Assembly: GCF_001625195.1 (NCBI RefSeq)
Contig: NC_054389.1
Location: forward strand, 1,612,001 to 1,676,000
Reading direction: 5' to 3'
Length of the DNA: 64,000 nucleotides
From: Drechmeria coniospora
Taxonomy: Eukaryota; Ascomycota; Sordariomycetes; Hypocreales; Ophiocordycipitaceae
The translations under genes were made by a program, and so were the position numbers. How positions within the stretch are numbered: position 1 is the first letter of the stretch; every line of letters begins with the position of its first letter. This document shows positions 10,635-21,434 of this stretch, in pieces. A model generated the notes under the pieces. That model saw only the letters and a program-made list of their open reading frames with translations, did no database searches and was not told the origin of the DNA.

Positions 10635-12317
10635 TTGCGCGAGTACGGAGTACGGAGTACGAGGTAGACACAAACGAACAAGTACTTGTACTTGCACCTA
10701 TGGCACTGTGAGTACTTGTAGTACAGTACTCGTACCGTACTGTACTTGCATCGGCCGCTTCTCGGCAGAGTTGACGAATGGCACAGGTCGGCATAGCGCA
10801 CATAAGAACTCCTACACCTAAGTACAGTACAGACGGTACTTACATCGCAGAGTGTCGCGCGCAATACAGCAAAGTACATGTTGATGTGTATCGGAACATG
10901 CGAGCGTAAGTACTTGTACATAGTACCGGACGGTATGGATGCGGAGCACACCTACGGAGCACTGTACGGAGTACAGAGTAAGTACATGTACAACTACAGT
11001 ACGTACACCAATGGCACCTCGGCGCTGCCGTCTGGCGGTGACGTTTGGCAGGTGTGTGTGTGCGCTGGCAGGCCGGGCAGGTGTGGACGAATGGCAAACA
11101 GTGGTGCGGTAATACCCCATGGAGGCATCTGTATTTGGATTTCATGGCCGCAACCAACGCAAACGAGTTTCCGTTTATTAATTGCACGTAAAGTAGAGCG
11201 CGATGCTGCCACCCTCCCCAGGCACCACCCCATAGACGGGCGCACCTACGAGAACACCTCCTGCGGGTAATTACTCGGTACAGATTCCCCCACGCCTACT
11301 CAATTACAGTACAGAGTACGTACACGGTACAAGAAACCTGGCATTCTTCGAAATAAGCAACTCCACAGGCAGCCTGATCTGCGAGCACATCCAGACGAGG
11401 AGCTAGTTCCTCACGGTCCGTGTTTTGACCGCCGCCGATGCAGAAATGGAAGAGCGGCGCGTGCTAATTCCTACCAGGAGGTGCGGTACGCGTAGTGAAT
11501 ACTTGCTTGCACGGCGGCGTTGGTGCCAGTATTATGTACTGTACATGTACAAGTACGTGTCACTTGCCGTGGTGTAGTTGTAATCGGCAGTACGGAGTAA
11601 TACTTGGCATACACTGTACAAGGTACCGTAGGTTTGCGTGTACAGTAATTAATTACAGCACTTGCGCTACACCGACGGTGTGGCACCTAGCCGTGCGAGT
11701 ACAGTACCAAGGTACTTAGTTGGTTGCTATGCCAGGCATGCAGCCGCATTAATACCAAGTGCTTGCTGCGCTGTACGAAGTCCAGGTAAGTACATGCACT
11801 GCACTTCCATGCAGCTGAGGGGGGGACGAATCGACTAAGCGTTGCATCGTACCCGATCGGTGGGGTTCGAGCAGCAACCAGGCTGTGCACTCTTGGTGGG
11901 ACGCTTCACGCCGGACGGGAGTGACGAATGGCGGCCAAACAGTCTCGGTCGAGCTGGCTGGGTCGTCGACAAGGCCGCCGCTTGGCAAACTGGCTTGGCT
12001 CTTGGCTTGGCCTCTAGCGAGGAATCAGAAAGGACGCAACCCCTGGCCGCGTCCCCCCGCTGCTGCGCTGGCTGTGCGAGCCAACGTGCCGACGGTTCAC
12101 AGTGTCGAGAGGGAAAGGCATGCACTGTGCGCAGGGTACAGCCGGCACCTCCATGGCACACCCACCCATACGAGCCGGGCCAGAACTGTTCTGTACAAGT
12201 CAAGTTCCTGTACTTACTTGCCTGTACGAAGTACGGAGTGCTCCGTATTACATGTAGGTTTTTTTTGGCACGCCTTGCTCCGTAATTAGTGGTTGTATTA
12301 CTTGGTTGGGGGTACCC

Positions 12318-12374
12318 TTGGCTGCTGTTGGCTGCTGTTGGCTGCTGTTGGCTGTTGTTGGCTGCTGTTGGCGC
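12318..12374. repeat. Tandem array, 10-bp unit TTGGCTGCTG x5
   Basis: Five consecutive units of TTGGCTGCTG run from 12318 to 12367, the fourth with one changed base (TTGGCTGTTG), and then decay into TTGGCGCCG. The period is not a multiple of three and no supported gene crosses it, so this is non-coding minisatellite sequence. Confidence 0.85.
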
Positions 12375-13300
12375 CGTTGCCAAGTGGGTGCCTTGTTCGC
12401 GAGAAACCTTGATCATGCCTGTGCCGTTGCTGGACGGTCAGTTGCTGGTATGCACAGCGTCCACGAACCCACAGCATACACATGCTTGGTACACGTGCAC
12501 CAACGTACCTGTAGGCGTGCACAGGAAATTACAGTACGCTTGTGTGCTCTTCAGTCATCTGTCAATTCAGCGGAAGCGTCGCCGGATCGCGCCAACCAAC
12601 CTTGCAAAGGTACTACAAAAGGCCGCGACGACGAGCATGCACGCCTGCTTGCTTACACACGCGTACTGTACGTGCCTGGACCTGTAGGTGGTGGCAGGCA
12701 GACACACGCAGCAGCACGGTTCGTGCTAAGACCACGCACAACATGAGCACTTACAGGGCATGCACCGTACTGTACTGTCAGTATTGCTTACAGTATACTG
12801 CACATGTACAACGTACAGTGGGTGGGCAGTGCAGGTGTACGTTAGTAAGTGTATCTGTACTTGCTCCCTACCAGCACCACATGAACGGAGTACGCGGTGC
12901 AAGTACATGTACTCTGTATGGAGTACTTTGTAAGTAGAACGTCGTCCGCAAGCCACTGGTACGGAGCAATTTGCCTAGGTGCCGCTTAGGTGCGCGTTTA
13001 CAGAGTGCAGTGTTCCGTACTCCGTACTTTGGGGCGGTTGTGGCCTGTGGCCGCCGTGTCCCGGCAACGCTCCATTCCTCGACCGTCAGTGAACGCACTT
13101 GGCTGTGGCAACGGGAGCCGTGATGCATGACTCGCGCGTCTGCAAGTGTCGTTGCCCTCTGTGCAAGTCAAACAAGAGAGCGCTGCCAACAGTGTAGACC
13201 TGCCTACTCGTAACGCGTACGGTTCCCGCAGCGTCGCATATTTGCCCGCCTGCACGTACAACGTTGCGCCAACGAACCCAGCGGCAGGTCACGCTCCAAG

Positions 13301-13354
13301 TACTCCGTACTTGTCCAGTACTCCCTACTTGTCCAGTACTCCCTACTTGTCCAG
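13301..13354. repeat. Tandem array, 18-bp unit x3 built on the GTAC motif
   Basis: Three units of 18 bases, each ending TACTTGTCCAG, lie at 13301-13318, 13319-13336 and 13337-13354. The first contains the intact GTACTCCGTAC core with its upstream G; the next two share a G-to-C change (TACTCCCTAC). The shared change suggests the third unit was copied from the second. Confidence 0.9.
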
Positions 13355-14546
13355 TACTAAATTACTGACTTTACAGCACGAATGAGTTGTCCTGGCAGTG
13401 GACGCTACGGGGGGCGACGAGCACCACTTTTGCCTACGTGTCCGCGTCGCTTGCTCCTCGCTCGTTTACATGAAAGAAATTATTACTCATACGTCCATGA
13501 TGTACTTAAACCACATCGCGTACCTGCTGGCGGGCGGCGTCATGTCATCGTCATCCCATCTGATCCGATGGGCATGCCAGAGGTCCCGCTGTATCCGAGG
13601 CAGAAGGCCTGGGCCACCTGTGCCGCCGCTGTCAAGGACGCCTCCAGTTGTCCGGGGGAAGCTTAATGCCATTGCCACCCCCCGTGGCTGTCTGCCGTGG
13701 CGTCGGTGCTAGGCGATCTGACGCGCCGAAAGGGCCGCCCCAAACAATGATTTCTGGAAGTTTCCGATGCCGAGCAGACCTTCAGCTCCCCTTCGTCTCT
13801 GCTCCGCCTCAGCCATTGGCCGAGCGACCGGGCCGCGTCGTCGACTTCGCAAACGCCGTCCCCGTGCCGCACGTGAGTCTCTCTACTCGTAACCGGACCT
13901 GCACGGCGAGCCCGTCCGACGACAAAGGTCGAGTGCTGACCGGCTCGGGGGGCGGGCGCCTTCGTCAAGGCCGCGGTGAAACCAAGGCCAAGCAGCGCTT
14001 GTTTCACGGTGAACCGCGTCTCCCTCTCGTCGCCCCCAAACCCCCAAAACACAAACCCATCCGAGGATGCTGCCGAGCTGGCTACCCTCGCGCCTGACGA
14101 ACCGCAGAACCGAGAAAGAAAAAGAAAAAAAATGCGACGAGCATCCCGAAGCATAGGGTTCGGGTTCGAGCCGTGGCGGGTCGTGGCGGGCGACGGGAAA
14201 TTCATCTCATCTCATCAACCACGCGGCCAATGGAAGGTCGGCCTCGGTGCATGTCATGCTGCCTGGCTTGGCCGTGCGTGCTTCTGAGTGCGTGCCCTCG
14301 GTATTCCGTAAACCTTGCTCTGCATACCATGTATCAATGCTCCGTACTTGCACCCGCGTGCGGTACCTGGATATTGTTACTTGCTTGTCATGCTGTGCGT
14401 GTACTTGTGCGACGCGTGAGCACACGTGCTGCATGGTACTCCGCGCACACACGGCACTCCGCACTCCGTGCAGTGCACGTGATTACCCCTATCTGTGTCC
14501 ATGTGTGCCCATCTGCGCCCATCTGCGCCGCCATCTGCTCCGTCGT

Positions 14547-17163
14547 CTACAGCCCCTTTTGTCTGTGCCCGACGACTCTCGCAAACGAGTCAAAGGCCAT
14601 GGTCATCGAATGCCGTCCCGCCGTCTTGCTGCGCAGGTGATCGTCGTAATCCAGCATCTCCTTGTACGGCACCTTGGCCACAATCTCGACGGTGCGCGCC
14701 GTCGACGTCTTCCCGCGCAGCGACGTCACCGCATCGTACGGGTCCGACGGCGCGTAAATCTTGGACACGTCGATGAGCGCGTCCCCCGCCGACTCGGCCG
14801 ATCGGTCCTTGACCTCGAGGATGTGACCGCCGGCGCCGGCCGTGATGTCGTGCTGCACCGTCCCCGCCGCCGCCTCCGGGCATGTGATGTGCGCCAGCAT
14901 CATGGGCTCCAGCACGCCAATCTGCCGCCTGTCAAAGGCGTCGCGGAGAGCGGCCTGCACCCCGGCCCGCGCCGCGCCGCTCAGGTGGCCCCCGCTGGCG
15001 TTCTCGAGCGCACCCTCGGACGTGTCGAGCGTCACCTTGACGAGGCACCCGTGCATCGGGGAGGCCCGCCGCGGGCCCCGTGCGAGGCCGGCGATGGCGC
15101 CGTTCAGGAGCTGGTGCCGCGCCTCCTCGACGTCGACGGCCGCGCCGCCCGACCCCCCCGAGGCAGGCACCGTGATCTCGAACAGGTTGCCGTCTCGCTC
15201 GATGCCGCCGCCGCGACGCCCGTTCTCCTCCTCCTCCTGCTCGAGCGGCTCCTCCATCGGCTCCAGCACGACCGTGCAGGCGGCCCGCCCGGCCTTGCCG
15301 GCGACCGGGCGGTCAAAGACTGCGTGCTGCGGCCGTGTCGGGCTCGTCACGCACTCCTTGTAGTCGACCTCGATCTGCCCAAACTCGGCGTCCAACTTGT
15401 GCTTCCGCCTCATGTTGTGCACCGACACGTCGAGGTGGAGCTTGCCCATGCCCTGGATGGTGAACTGGTCCGTCTTCGGGTTCCGGCTCCATCGCAGGCT
15501 GGGATCCTCGCGCGACGCGTTCTCCAGCGCCGCCTGCAGCTGCTGCGCCGCCACGTTGCCGTACGGGTCGACCTGGAGGAACGCGACCGGGGGCGGGATC
15601 TCGGGCGGCCGGATCTGCAGGTGGCGGAGCCTCTCGACGACGGCCTTGCCGTTGGTCGTCGTCACCAGCGTGTCGCCGCTCCGCGCCTTCTTGAGCCCCC
15701 GCAGCGCCCCGATCTGGCCTGTGGAAAGCTCGTGCACGTCTTCGACCTTGGAGGCCGACACCTGCACGATGCCCATCGAACGTTCCTGGCCGAGCAGGTT
15801 CGTGTTGTGCGTCGAGGCGTTGCGAGTGAGCGTCCCGTGATAGACGCGCACGAAGCTGATGAGCCCCTCCTTCGGATGGTCCGACACCTTGAACACGGAG
15901 GCGACCGAGGCCACGTTGCCACGCCCGCCGCCCCCCCTTTCGTCCTTTTCCGCGAGGAGCCTCTCCAGTCCGGTCCTGCTCGGACCGAGCCGTACTTCGA
16001 CGTCGGGCCGCTCCGACGGGTTGGGCAAGTAGTCCGTCATGGCGTCCATGAGGAGCTCGACGCCGATGTGACGGAAGCTGGAGCCCGCGAAGACGGGGAT
16101 GACGCGGCCGTCTCCGGTCCGGATGGCCCGTCGGATGGCCTGCTTCAGCAGCGGCGCCGGAATCGCCGGGTTCTCGGCCAGGAACTCGTCCATGACGGCG
16201 TCGTCGACTTCGGCCAAGCCTTCGATCAAGCGTCGTCTCGCCCGCTCCATCTCCTCCCAGAGCGGCCGGTTGCATGCCGAGAGCGCATCGCTCAGCTCGG
16301 CGGGGCCGTAGCGAGTCTTGTCCCTTTCCGACCTCCACCGGTAGCCGACGCGGTCGATGACGTCGATGACGCCGACGAACTGTTCCCTGTCCCACCACGG
16401 TATCTGGCAGACGAGCGGCCAGCCCTTGAGCTTGGCGCCAATCTCGAGAATGGCCTTTTTGAACGAGGCACCTTCGCGGTCCAGCTTGTTGCAGAAGACG
16501 ATGGAGGGGATGCGGAGGTCGCGGGCCGAGGTCCAGACTCGTTCGGTGTGGGCTTCGACCCCCTTGACGGAGTCGATGATGCAGACGGCGCCGTCGAGGA
16601 TGGGGAGGCATCGGTCGACCTCGAAGCGAAAGTCTTGATGCCCCGGCGTGTCGATCAAGTTGACCGTCTTCGGTCCCTCCCCAGGTCGGCAGTTTTGCGG
16701 CAGCGGCCAATGGAAGGTGATGGCGGCCGATTGGATGGTGATGCCGCGCTCCCTCTCGAGTTCGAGGAAGTCGGTGACGGTGTTTCCCGAGTCGACATCT
16801 ACGCCGGGCGGGTCAGCAGAGCGCGTCGTCTTTCTGCCCTTTCGACGTCTCCTGCTCGTTCGCACCCACCTCCGACTCTCTGGGTGACGCCGCTGTAGTA
16901 CAGCATCCGCTCGGTCGTCGTCGTTTTCCCCTGCAATCGTAAGCGGGGGCCTTGATGCGTGGACGGTAGGGGGAGCGCACGGCATCAACGTGGGCAATGA
17001 TGCCGATGTTGCGGATGCTCTCCAGCTGGCCGTCCTGGCCGGCCGCCGGTTCGCCGTGCAGACATCTTCGGCCGCGAGAGGCTTGCGACGCCAGACGAGA
17101 TTTGGAGACGGCCGAGAGGCACCTCGCCGCAGGGGATGCCGTGCGGAAGAGCGAAAGAATCAT
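14547..17163 (-). CDS. MEF2: Mitochondrial ribosome-releasing factor 2 / elongation factor G2 (MEF2)
   Basis: This GTPase works with ribosome recycling factor to split mitochondrial ribosomes after termination. Exons on the minus strand are 17163-16981, 16930-16870 and 16798-14547, giving 831 residues, close to the yeast protein's length. The N-terminus (MILSLFRTASPAARCLSAVS) is Arg- and Ser-rich with no acidic residues, as expected of a presequence. The G1 loop AHVDAGKTTTTERM is assembled across intron 1 (GCC, then GTGCGC to TTGCAG). Intron 2 splits an Asp codon in RVGDVDSGNTVTD. Other GTPase motifs are GITIQSAAITF (G2), DTPGHQDF (G3) and CNKLD (G4). EF-G domains follow, including the domain IV/V block around SVHNMRRKHKLDAEFGQIEVDYKE. 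The large insertions rich in Glu and Gly in domain IV look lineage-specific. A mitochondrial EF-G1 is the alternative; the NKLDREGASF context and divergent domain IV favour EF-G2. Confidence 0.9.
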
Positions 17164-18949
17164 GATGCCTCGGACGGCTCGAGCTCACGGTGTGCTCCTC
17201 GGGGTTGTTCTGCGTGGACGGGAACGCCGCATGTCGCCAGCAACAAGCACGAGTCTCCTGGGTTTGGATTACCAGCCAGAGAGGGGCATGAAACGAGCTG
17301 CAATGCGCAAGAAAGCTTCCGCCGTCGCCGTACATGCAAGCAAGCACTCATATGTTGCCGAGTTACGATGTGGCAGAATGGACAGGAGATGAAATTAATC
17401 AAGCTCATGATGAATCATCAATGCTGCTTTTGGCAGGCGGTGTGGGTATAAACTCTTGCTGCCGCTGCTCCGCCAGAGGCCGGATAATTATACGGCGCCT
17501 TGTGAACAATGGGGGTTGTCCTGTGATTAGAGAAAAACGTACAAGCATTGCCAGCGCAAGACTTTCCGAAGTGGAGTGGTCCAATAATTACCGTCGCATT
17601 GAGCCATAAATACTTGGAATGAGGTAATTACTGTACAACAACTTAAGTAGGTGCAGTAATTACAGTACAGTACGACTACAGTACAGTACTGTACTCCGTA
17701 CTCCGTACATGGTACTCCGTACACTCTCCGTACTGTACATACAGGTGCATACTAGGCACTATTACTCCGTATACAACACTCGTATTAATAGGTAGCCAAC
17801 AGGGACCTCGTCCTTGAGAGTACACGTAAGTGCATGTACACCTACTTGTACTCCGTGCAGGGTATGAACATGTACAGTACTTGTATCTGTTGTTTCTACT
17901 GTACTTACTTGTGCAGTAGGCGTACAGTACTCCGTACAAGGGCGTTTAAGTGTACTCAGTATACTGTAGTAAGTACTCCGTAGGTAAGTGCAGTACCCGT
18001 AATCGAGTACATGTACACCACGCAAGTAAGTACTTACAGGTAAGTAAGTACATGTAAGTAAAGTACATGAATATAACAATACATCAACATCATATCATAA
18101 CAACTGCGACTCAATGGTGGCATAAAAGCCTGGCACAATTCGCACCTACATTTTCTGCACTCCGTATTGTGCTCCATTCACCCATGAATACAGCGCCCAG
18201 CACGTTTGTAGCCTTGCAACCAATTTTCCGGCATAGATGCAGTGCTTGGGTCCAATTGACCGAAATTTTGAAGCACATGCTGTGTTTCAAACGAATAATA
18301 CCCGCGCAATAAATACATGCATGTACGTAATTACTTCAAAAAAGATCCCCATGCCATGTCCACTACTACTTAGATGTACTGTATCTGCACGTACTTGCAG
18401 CAGTTGTACACCTCCAATTGCTTACAACTAAAATTATTACATGTAATTAAGTAGTTACTTACCTGCTTGAATAACCACAAGTACTATTCCGTACTCCGTA
18501 CTTTAGGTGTACTCCCTCCGTGCGATAACTACTAGGTAGTAGTAATATTAATACCCACGACAAGACCACTTCGGCATGCCGGCTTCGACCTTCTTGCACG
18601 TTCAACGTACAACTAATACTTGTAATATACCTTGGACGGAGTAGTCCTTGTATTAGTTGGACATGTCCAGTGCATGTACTGTGCTAACCTTCCACCTACT
18701 GGCAGTGGTTGTATTACACCTTCTCTGAAGCGTACAGATGAGCGCATATTATATGTAAGGATGTAAAAGTCGTTGCGTACAACTACCGACTTGCATGTCC
18801 ACCTGCACCTACGGACAGAACAGTATGTACCTGGATGCAATCAAGTATGAGTGCATACTTAAGCCGAGGCTGCTTTCCCAAATTCCTACGGCCCAGTCCT
18901 ACGGCCCAGCAAGGTCCTGCTCAATTTTGTCTTGCTCGCCTCCTTCATC
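17164..18949. other. Divergent intergenic region MEF2 / M43 protease, densest GTAC cluster
   Basis: This region separates head-to-head genes. It holds the tightest group of exact 11-mers in the window: 17691-17701, 17698-17708, 17712-17722, 17927-17937 and 18491-18501. They are embedded in continuous GTAC-spacer strings from about 17630 to 18070. Between 18070 and 18310 these strings vanish and the sequence looks different in composition. No supported gene is present. Confidence 0.55.
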
Positions 18950-20003
18950 ATGTTCTCGTGTGTACCGTCACTTTTCCTCGCACTGGCTTGTGCGGCAACG
19001 GCCACGGCCACGACTATTTCAAGCCAACCAACAGACCTCACCTGCGTCACGGAAGGCCTTTCGAACGAACTTGTCGCCTTCCACGAGGAGTCCTCTAGGT
19101 ACGAGGCCATTGCTCGCCGCAGAACCCGTCCTCCGAGGATCAAGGTGGGTGTGTGGGTGCACGTCGTCGCGTCGTCGCCTGATAGCTACGCCAACATGAA
19201 TGTAGGTCGGGTCCCGCAACTGGCGAGGACAGCATTCAACTAGCCTCCCCATAGCTACCTAGGATCGATAAGCAGTTGGCCGTCCTTTCCAAGGATTTCG
19301 CTCCCACTGGTTTCTCCTTTCACCTAAAGCATGCGGATTGGACATTCAACGCCGCCTGGGCAAAGGGACGCGACAGACGAGATATGCAGCGAGCCCTCTA
19401 CCAGGGAGACCACGATAGCCTAAACGTATATTTCGTGGAGCAGACGGATGCCAGCAACGAGCGTGTTCGTGGCCACTGCCCCCTACCCGGTCATCTCAAC
19501 GGAAACCGCGATGGCGCCATCGTCACGGCGAGCACGACTCCAAGGGCGGATTTTATCCCCAAAACCATTCCTGGCCCGCGCAGGGCCTTGGTCGACCAGG
19601 CTCTCGGTCATACCCTCACCCATGAGGTTGGACACTGGCTGGGCCTGCTGCATACGTTTGAAGGCAACAACTGCACGGGAAAGGGCGATCAGATTGACGA
19701 CACTCCCGCTCATCTCCATCCCAATGTTGGGTGCAAGGCAGTCCAGGACTCTTGTCCAGGCCAGGCCGGAATGGACCCTACGCATAATTTCATGAATATT
19801 TTATGGGAGTCTGTCACCCTCGTATGAACGAAGAGCAGAAAAGGGAAGTGACTAACGGAGACAATAGTGAATGCTACTCGAAATTTACGCCCGGTCAGAT
19901 TGTTCGCATGCACAATGCGTGGAAAGAATTCCGCGATCCAGCTTCGAGAACATGGCAGCGTAAACTGTTGACCGGCTATCGGAATCTTCTGGATCGGAGA
20001 TGA
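18950..20003 (+). CDS. Secreted zinc metalloprotease, M43 (pappalysin-like) family
   Basis: M43 proteases of fungi are secreted endopeptidases. Exons are 18950-19201, about 19273-19808 and 19868-20003, giving about 307 residues. The start MFSCVPSLFLALACAATATA is a clear signal peptide. The zinc site HEVGHWLGLLHTF (about residues 201-213) has all three His ligands and the catalytic Glu. Downstream are DQIDDTPAH, the Met-turn NFMN and SKFTPGQIVRMHNAW, all in family order. Read straight through, the frame breaks after the Met-turn. An intron with donor GTCTGT, branch site GTGACTAAC and acceptor AATAG removes the break and creates DECYSKFTPGQ, so the gene is intact. The residues after NFMN are ILW where many relatives have a Tyr-Ser type sequence. 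The intron 1 acceptor is ambiguous by one codon (19273 or 19276). Role in nutrition or host interaction is unknown. Confidence 0.87.
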
Positions 20004-20736
20004 CGAGGGACCTCGGGTTGACTGTTGTTGAAGTTTCATTTGCGACTTAGGTTCTAGCATGGCTGTGAAAAAGTAATCACGAGCAGCCTGCCAGGGAATC
20101 GTCATGTCATTGTTGTTGTCGTTTGAAGATGAACAAACACATGCGTTGATTGATGACGGAACCACCAGCTACTAGCATATATCTGGTGGGAAAGGCCGTC
20201 TTTATGTTGATATAATTAATCATATTTGGTCTTCTCCAGTCGATTCCGTTCATTGCTTCCATCTGCTGTTTCCGCCATCGTCAGTGCTAGGTTTACTGCA
20301 GGGTAGCACTGGTCGTTGTGCTTCCAGCGCCGCCACGAGGTTCGAACCAATGGCCATCAGGCACGGAGCACTAACCTCCAGGCACTGAGCACTAGCCACC
20401 AGGCACTAGATTTAGCACATGCAGCACCTGCAGGTACAAGGTTTTGGCGAACCTTGCCCTGGCTGCCGCCGCCCTACAGCGACGTCCGTCCCGCCTGGCG
20501 CCAGCTGGGGAGCTGGGCTCGAGCAACGACCCTGCTATCGCAACACGACACGCAACACGCTTCGCCAGCTTCCCAACCTCCCATCAATCTGGAAACGGCG
20601 GCATCAACCAGCATCAATCCGCGTCCATCCGAATCAATCTGCACCACCCGCATCGCCGCACCATCGAAACCCCTATCCTTCCATTCTTCGTCCGACCTTG
20701 CTCCCGCCCCTCGGCGAAGCGTACCATTTGCCGACC
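20004..20736. other. Intergenic M43 protease - TVP15
   Basis: Upstream sequence of TVP15. From about 20350 to 20420 it contains a decayed repeat with CAGGCACTGAGCACTAG-like units (about three). No gene is supported, and no GTAC 11-mer is present. Confidence 0.5.
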
Positions 20737-21434
20737 ATGGAGTTCTCCGACATCTTGTACGTGCCGCAGGTGCCCCGTGAGACCCGCGCGTCCAAGCTTC
20801 GCAAGCTGACCTGCCATGTGCCTTGCCTCTACAGCCGCATCGTTAACCTCGCCGTCGGCGCCATCACCGTCCTCGGTGGTATCGTCTCCATCTTTGGCCT
20901 GGAGCTGTACGTATGCTCCGCAAGGTCCATGCCGCCTCCTCGTCGCGTCGCCTCGAGCTTGACATGGCCTTGTTCCCTCTCGCGAGGAGCTTCGTTGACA
21001 CCCGCGACAGCCAGAAAATTGTCGTCGGTTCCTACATGGTCGTCTTCGGTCTCGCCATCGCCTTGCTCGGTTAGCAACATCCCCCCCCTACGCCGGTTCG
21101 TGACCGAAGGCGCGCCGGGCTAATGCATCGCAGAGTTCCAAATCCCCCCCCAACTGCCCCGATATGCGTCCTTCCTTTTCTCGTTCCTCGGGCGAGGCGC
21201 CTGTACGTATTCCCCTCTGCATCGGAGGACGATGGAGAATCCCCTAACCGGTTGCCAGTCTACATCTTCATCGGGTGCCTGATCCTCGGCAAGAGCATCC
21301 TCCAGAACATTGCCGGCGGCATCGTCGGCATCGTCGGCATCGGCTACGTTGCACTCGAGTTCGTCGCCTCCATAGAGCCCCCGAGCAACATGCGCGAGGC
21401 CGATGTCGCCGGCTGGGGCGCCGAGCAGGTTTAG
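20737..21434 (+). CDS. TVP15: Golgi membrane protein TVP15 (COPI-associated family)
   Basis: TVP15-like proteins are small four-helix membrane proteins of late Golgi/TGN compartments. Five exons (20737-20756, 20835-20906, 21011-21069, 21134-21202, 21259-21434) join to 131 residues. The first exon encodes only MEFSDI and two bases of a Phe codon. The product reads MEFSDIFRIVNLAVGAITVL at the start, then a second hydrophobic block around IVVGSYMVVFGLAIALLEFQIP, a third around YASFLFSFLGRGAFYIFIGC and a fourth around IAGGIVGIVGIGYVALEF. The cytosolic tail ends SIEPPSNMREADVAGWGAEQV. Every junction has GT and AG and preserves frame (phases 2, 2, 1, 1), and the joined sequence reads as the family throughout, so the highly split structure is credible. 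Four introns in under 700 bases make this easy to miss in annotation. Confidence 0.9.

Larger units (their letters stand above)
9835..14546. other. Gene-poor 4.7 kb intergenic region
   Basis: No gene is supported across this stretch. The first 450 bases are the upstream region of the SUN gene and include short GATGC and TCGTG repeats (about 9870-9955). The rest carries GTAC-type strings with exact 11-mers at 10643-10653, 10650-10660, 10964-10974, 13017-13027 and 13300-13310, and three tandem arrays listed separately. A GC-rich block at about 13650-14250 has open frames on both strands (149 and 180 codons), but they show no domain, splice pattern or similarity I can recognise. Confidence 0.5.

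Noticed and set aside
13301..13354. Regular direct repeats that might suggest a CRISPR array
   Set aside because: The units are contiguous without unique spacers, and the genome is eukaryotic.
13663..14205. Minus-strand frame of 180 codons
   Set aside because: An overlapping plus-strand frame is equally long, and neither has recognisable residues, so both look like GC-driven chance frames.
14247..16898. Plus-strand open frame of 883 codons
   Set aside because: It lies exactly opposite MEF2, whose protein has all EF-G motifs. The reverse frame is Arg/Leu/Asp-rich low-complexity translation caused by the GC-rich third codon positions.
19803..20003. Possible pseudogene break in the M43 protease
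   Set aside because: A 59-base intron with proper branch and acceptor explains the frame change and recreates the family sequence.
20338..20348. GGTTCGAACC string resembling a tRNA B box
   Set aside because: No matching A box at the right distance upstream, and no acceptor stem can be formed around it.
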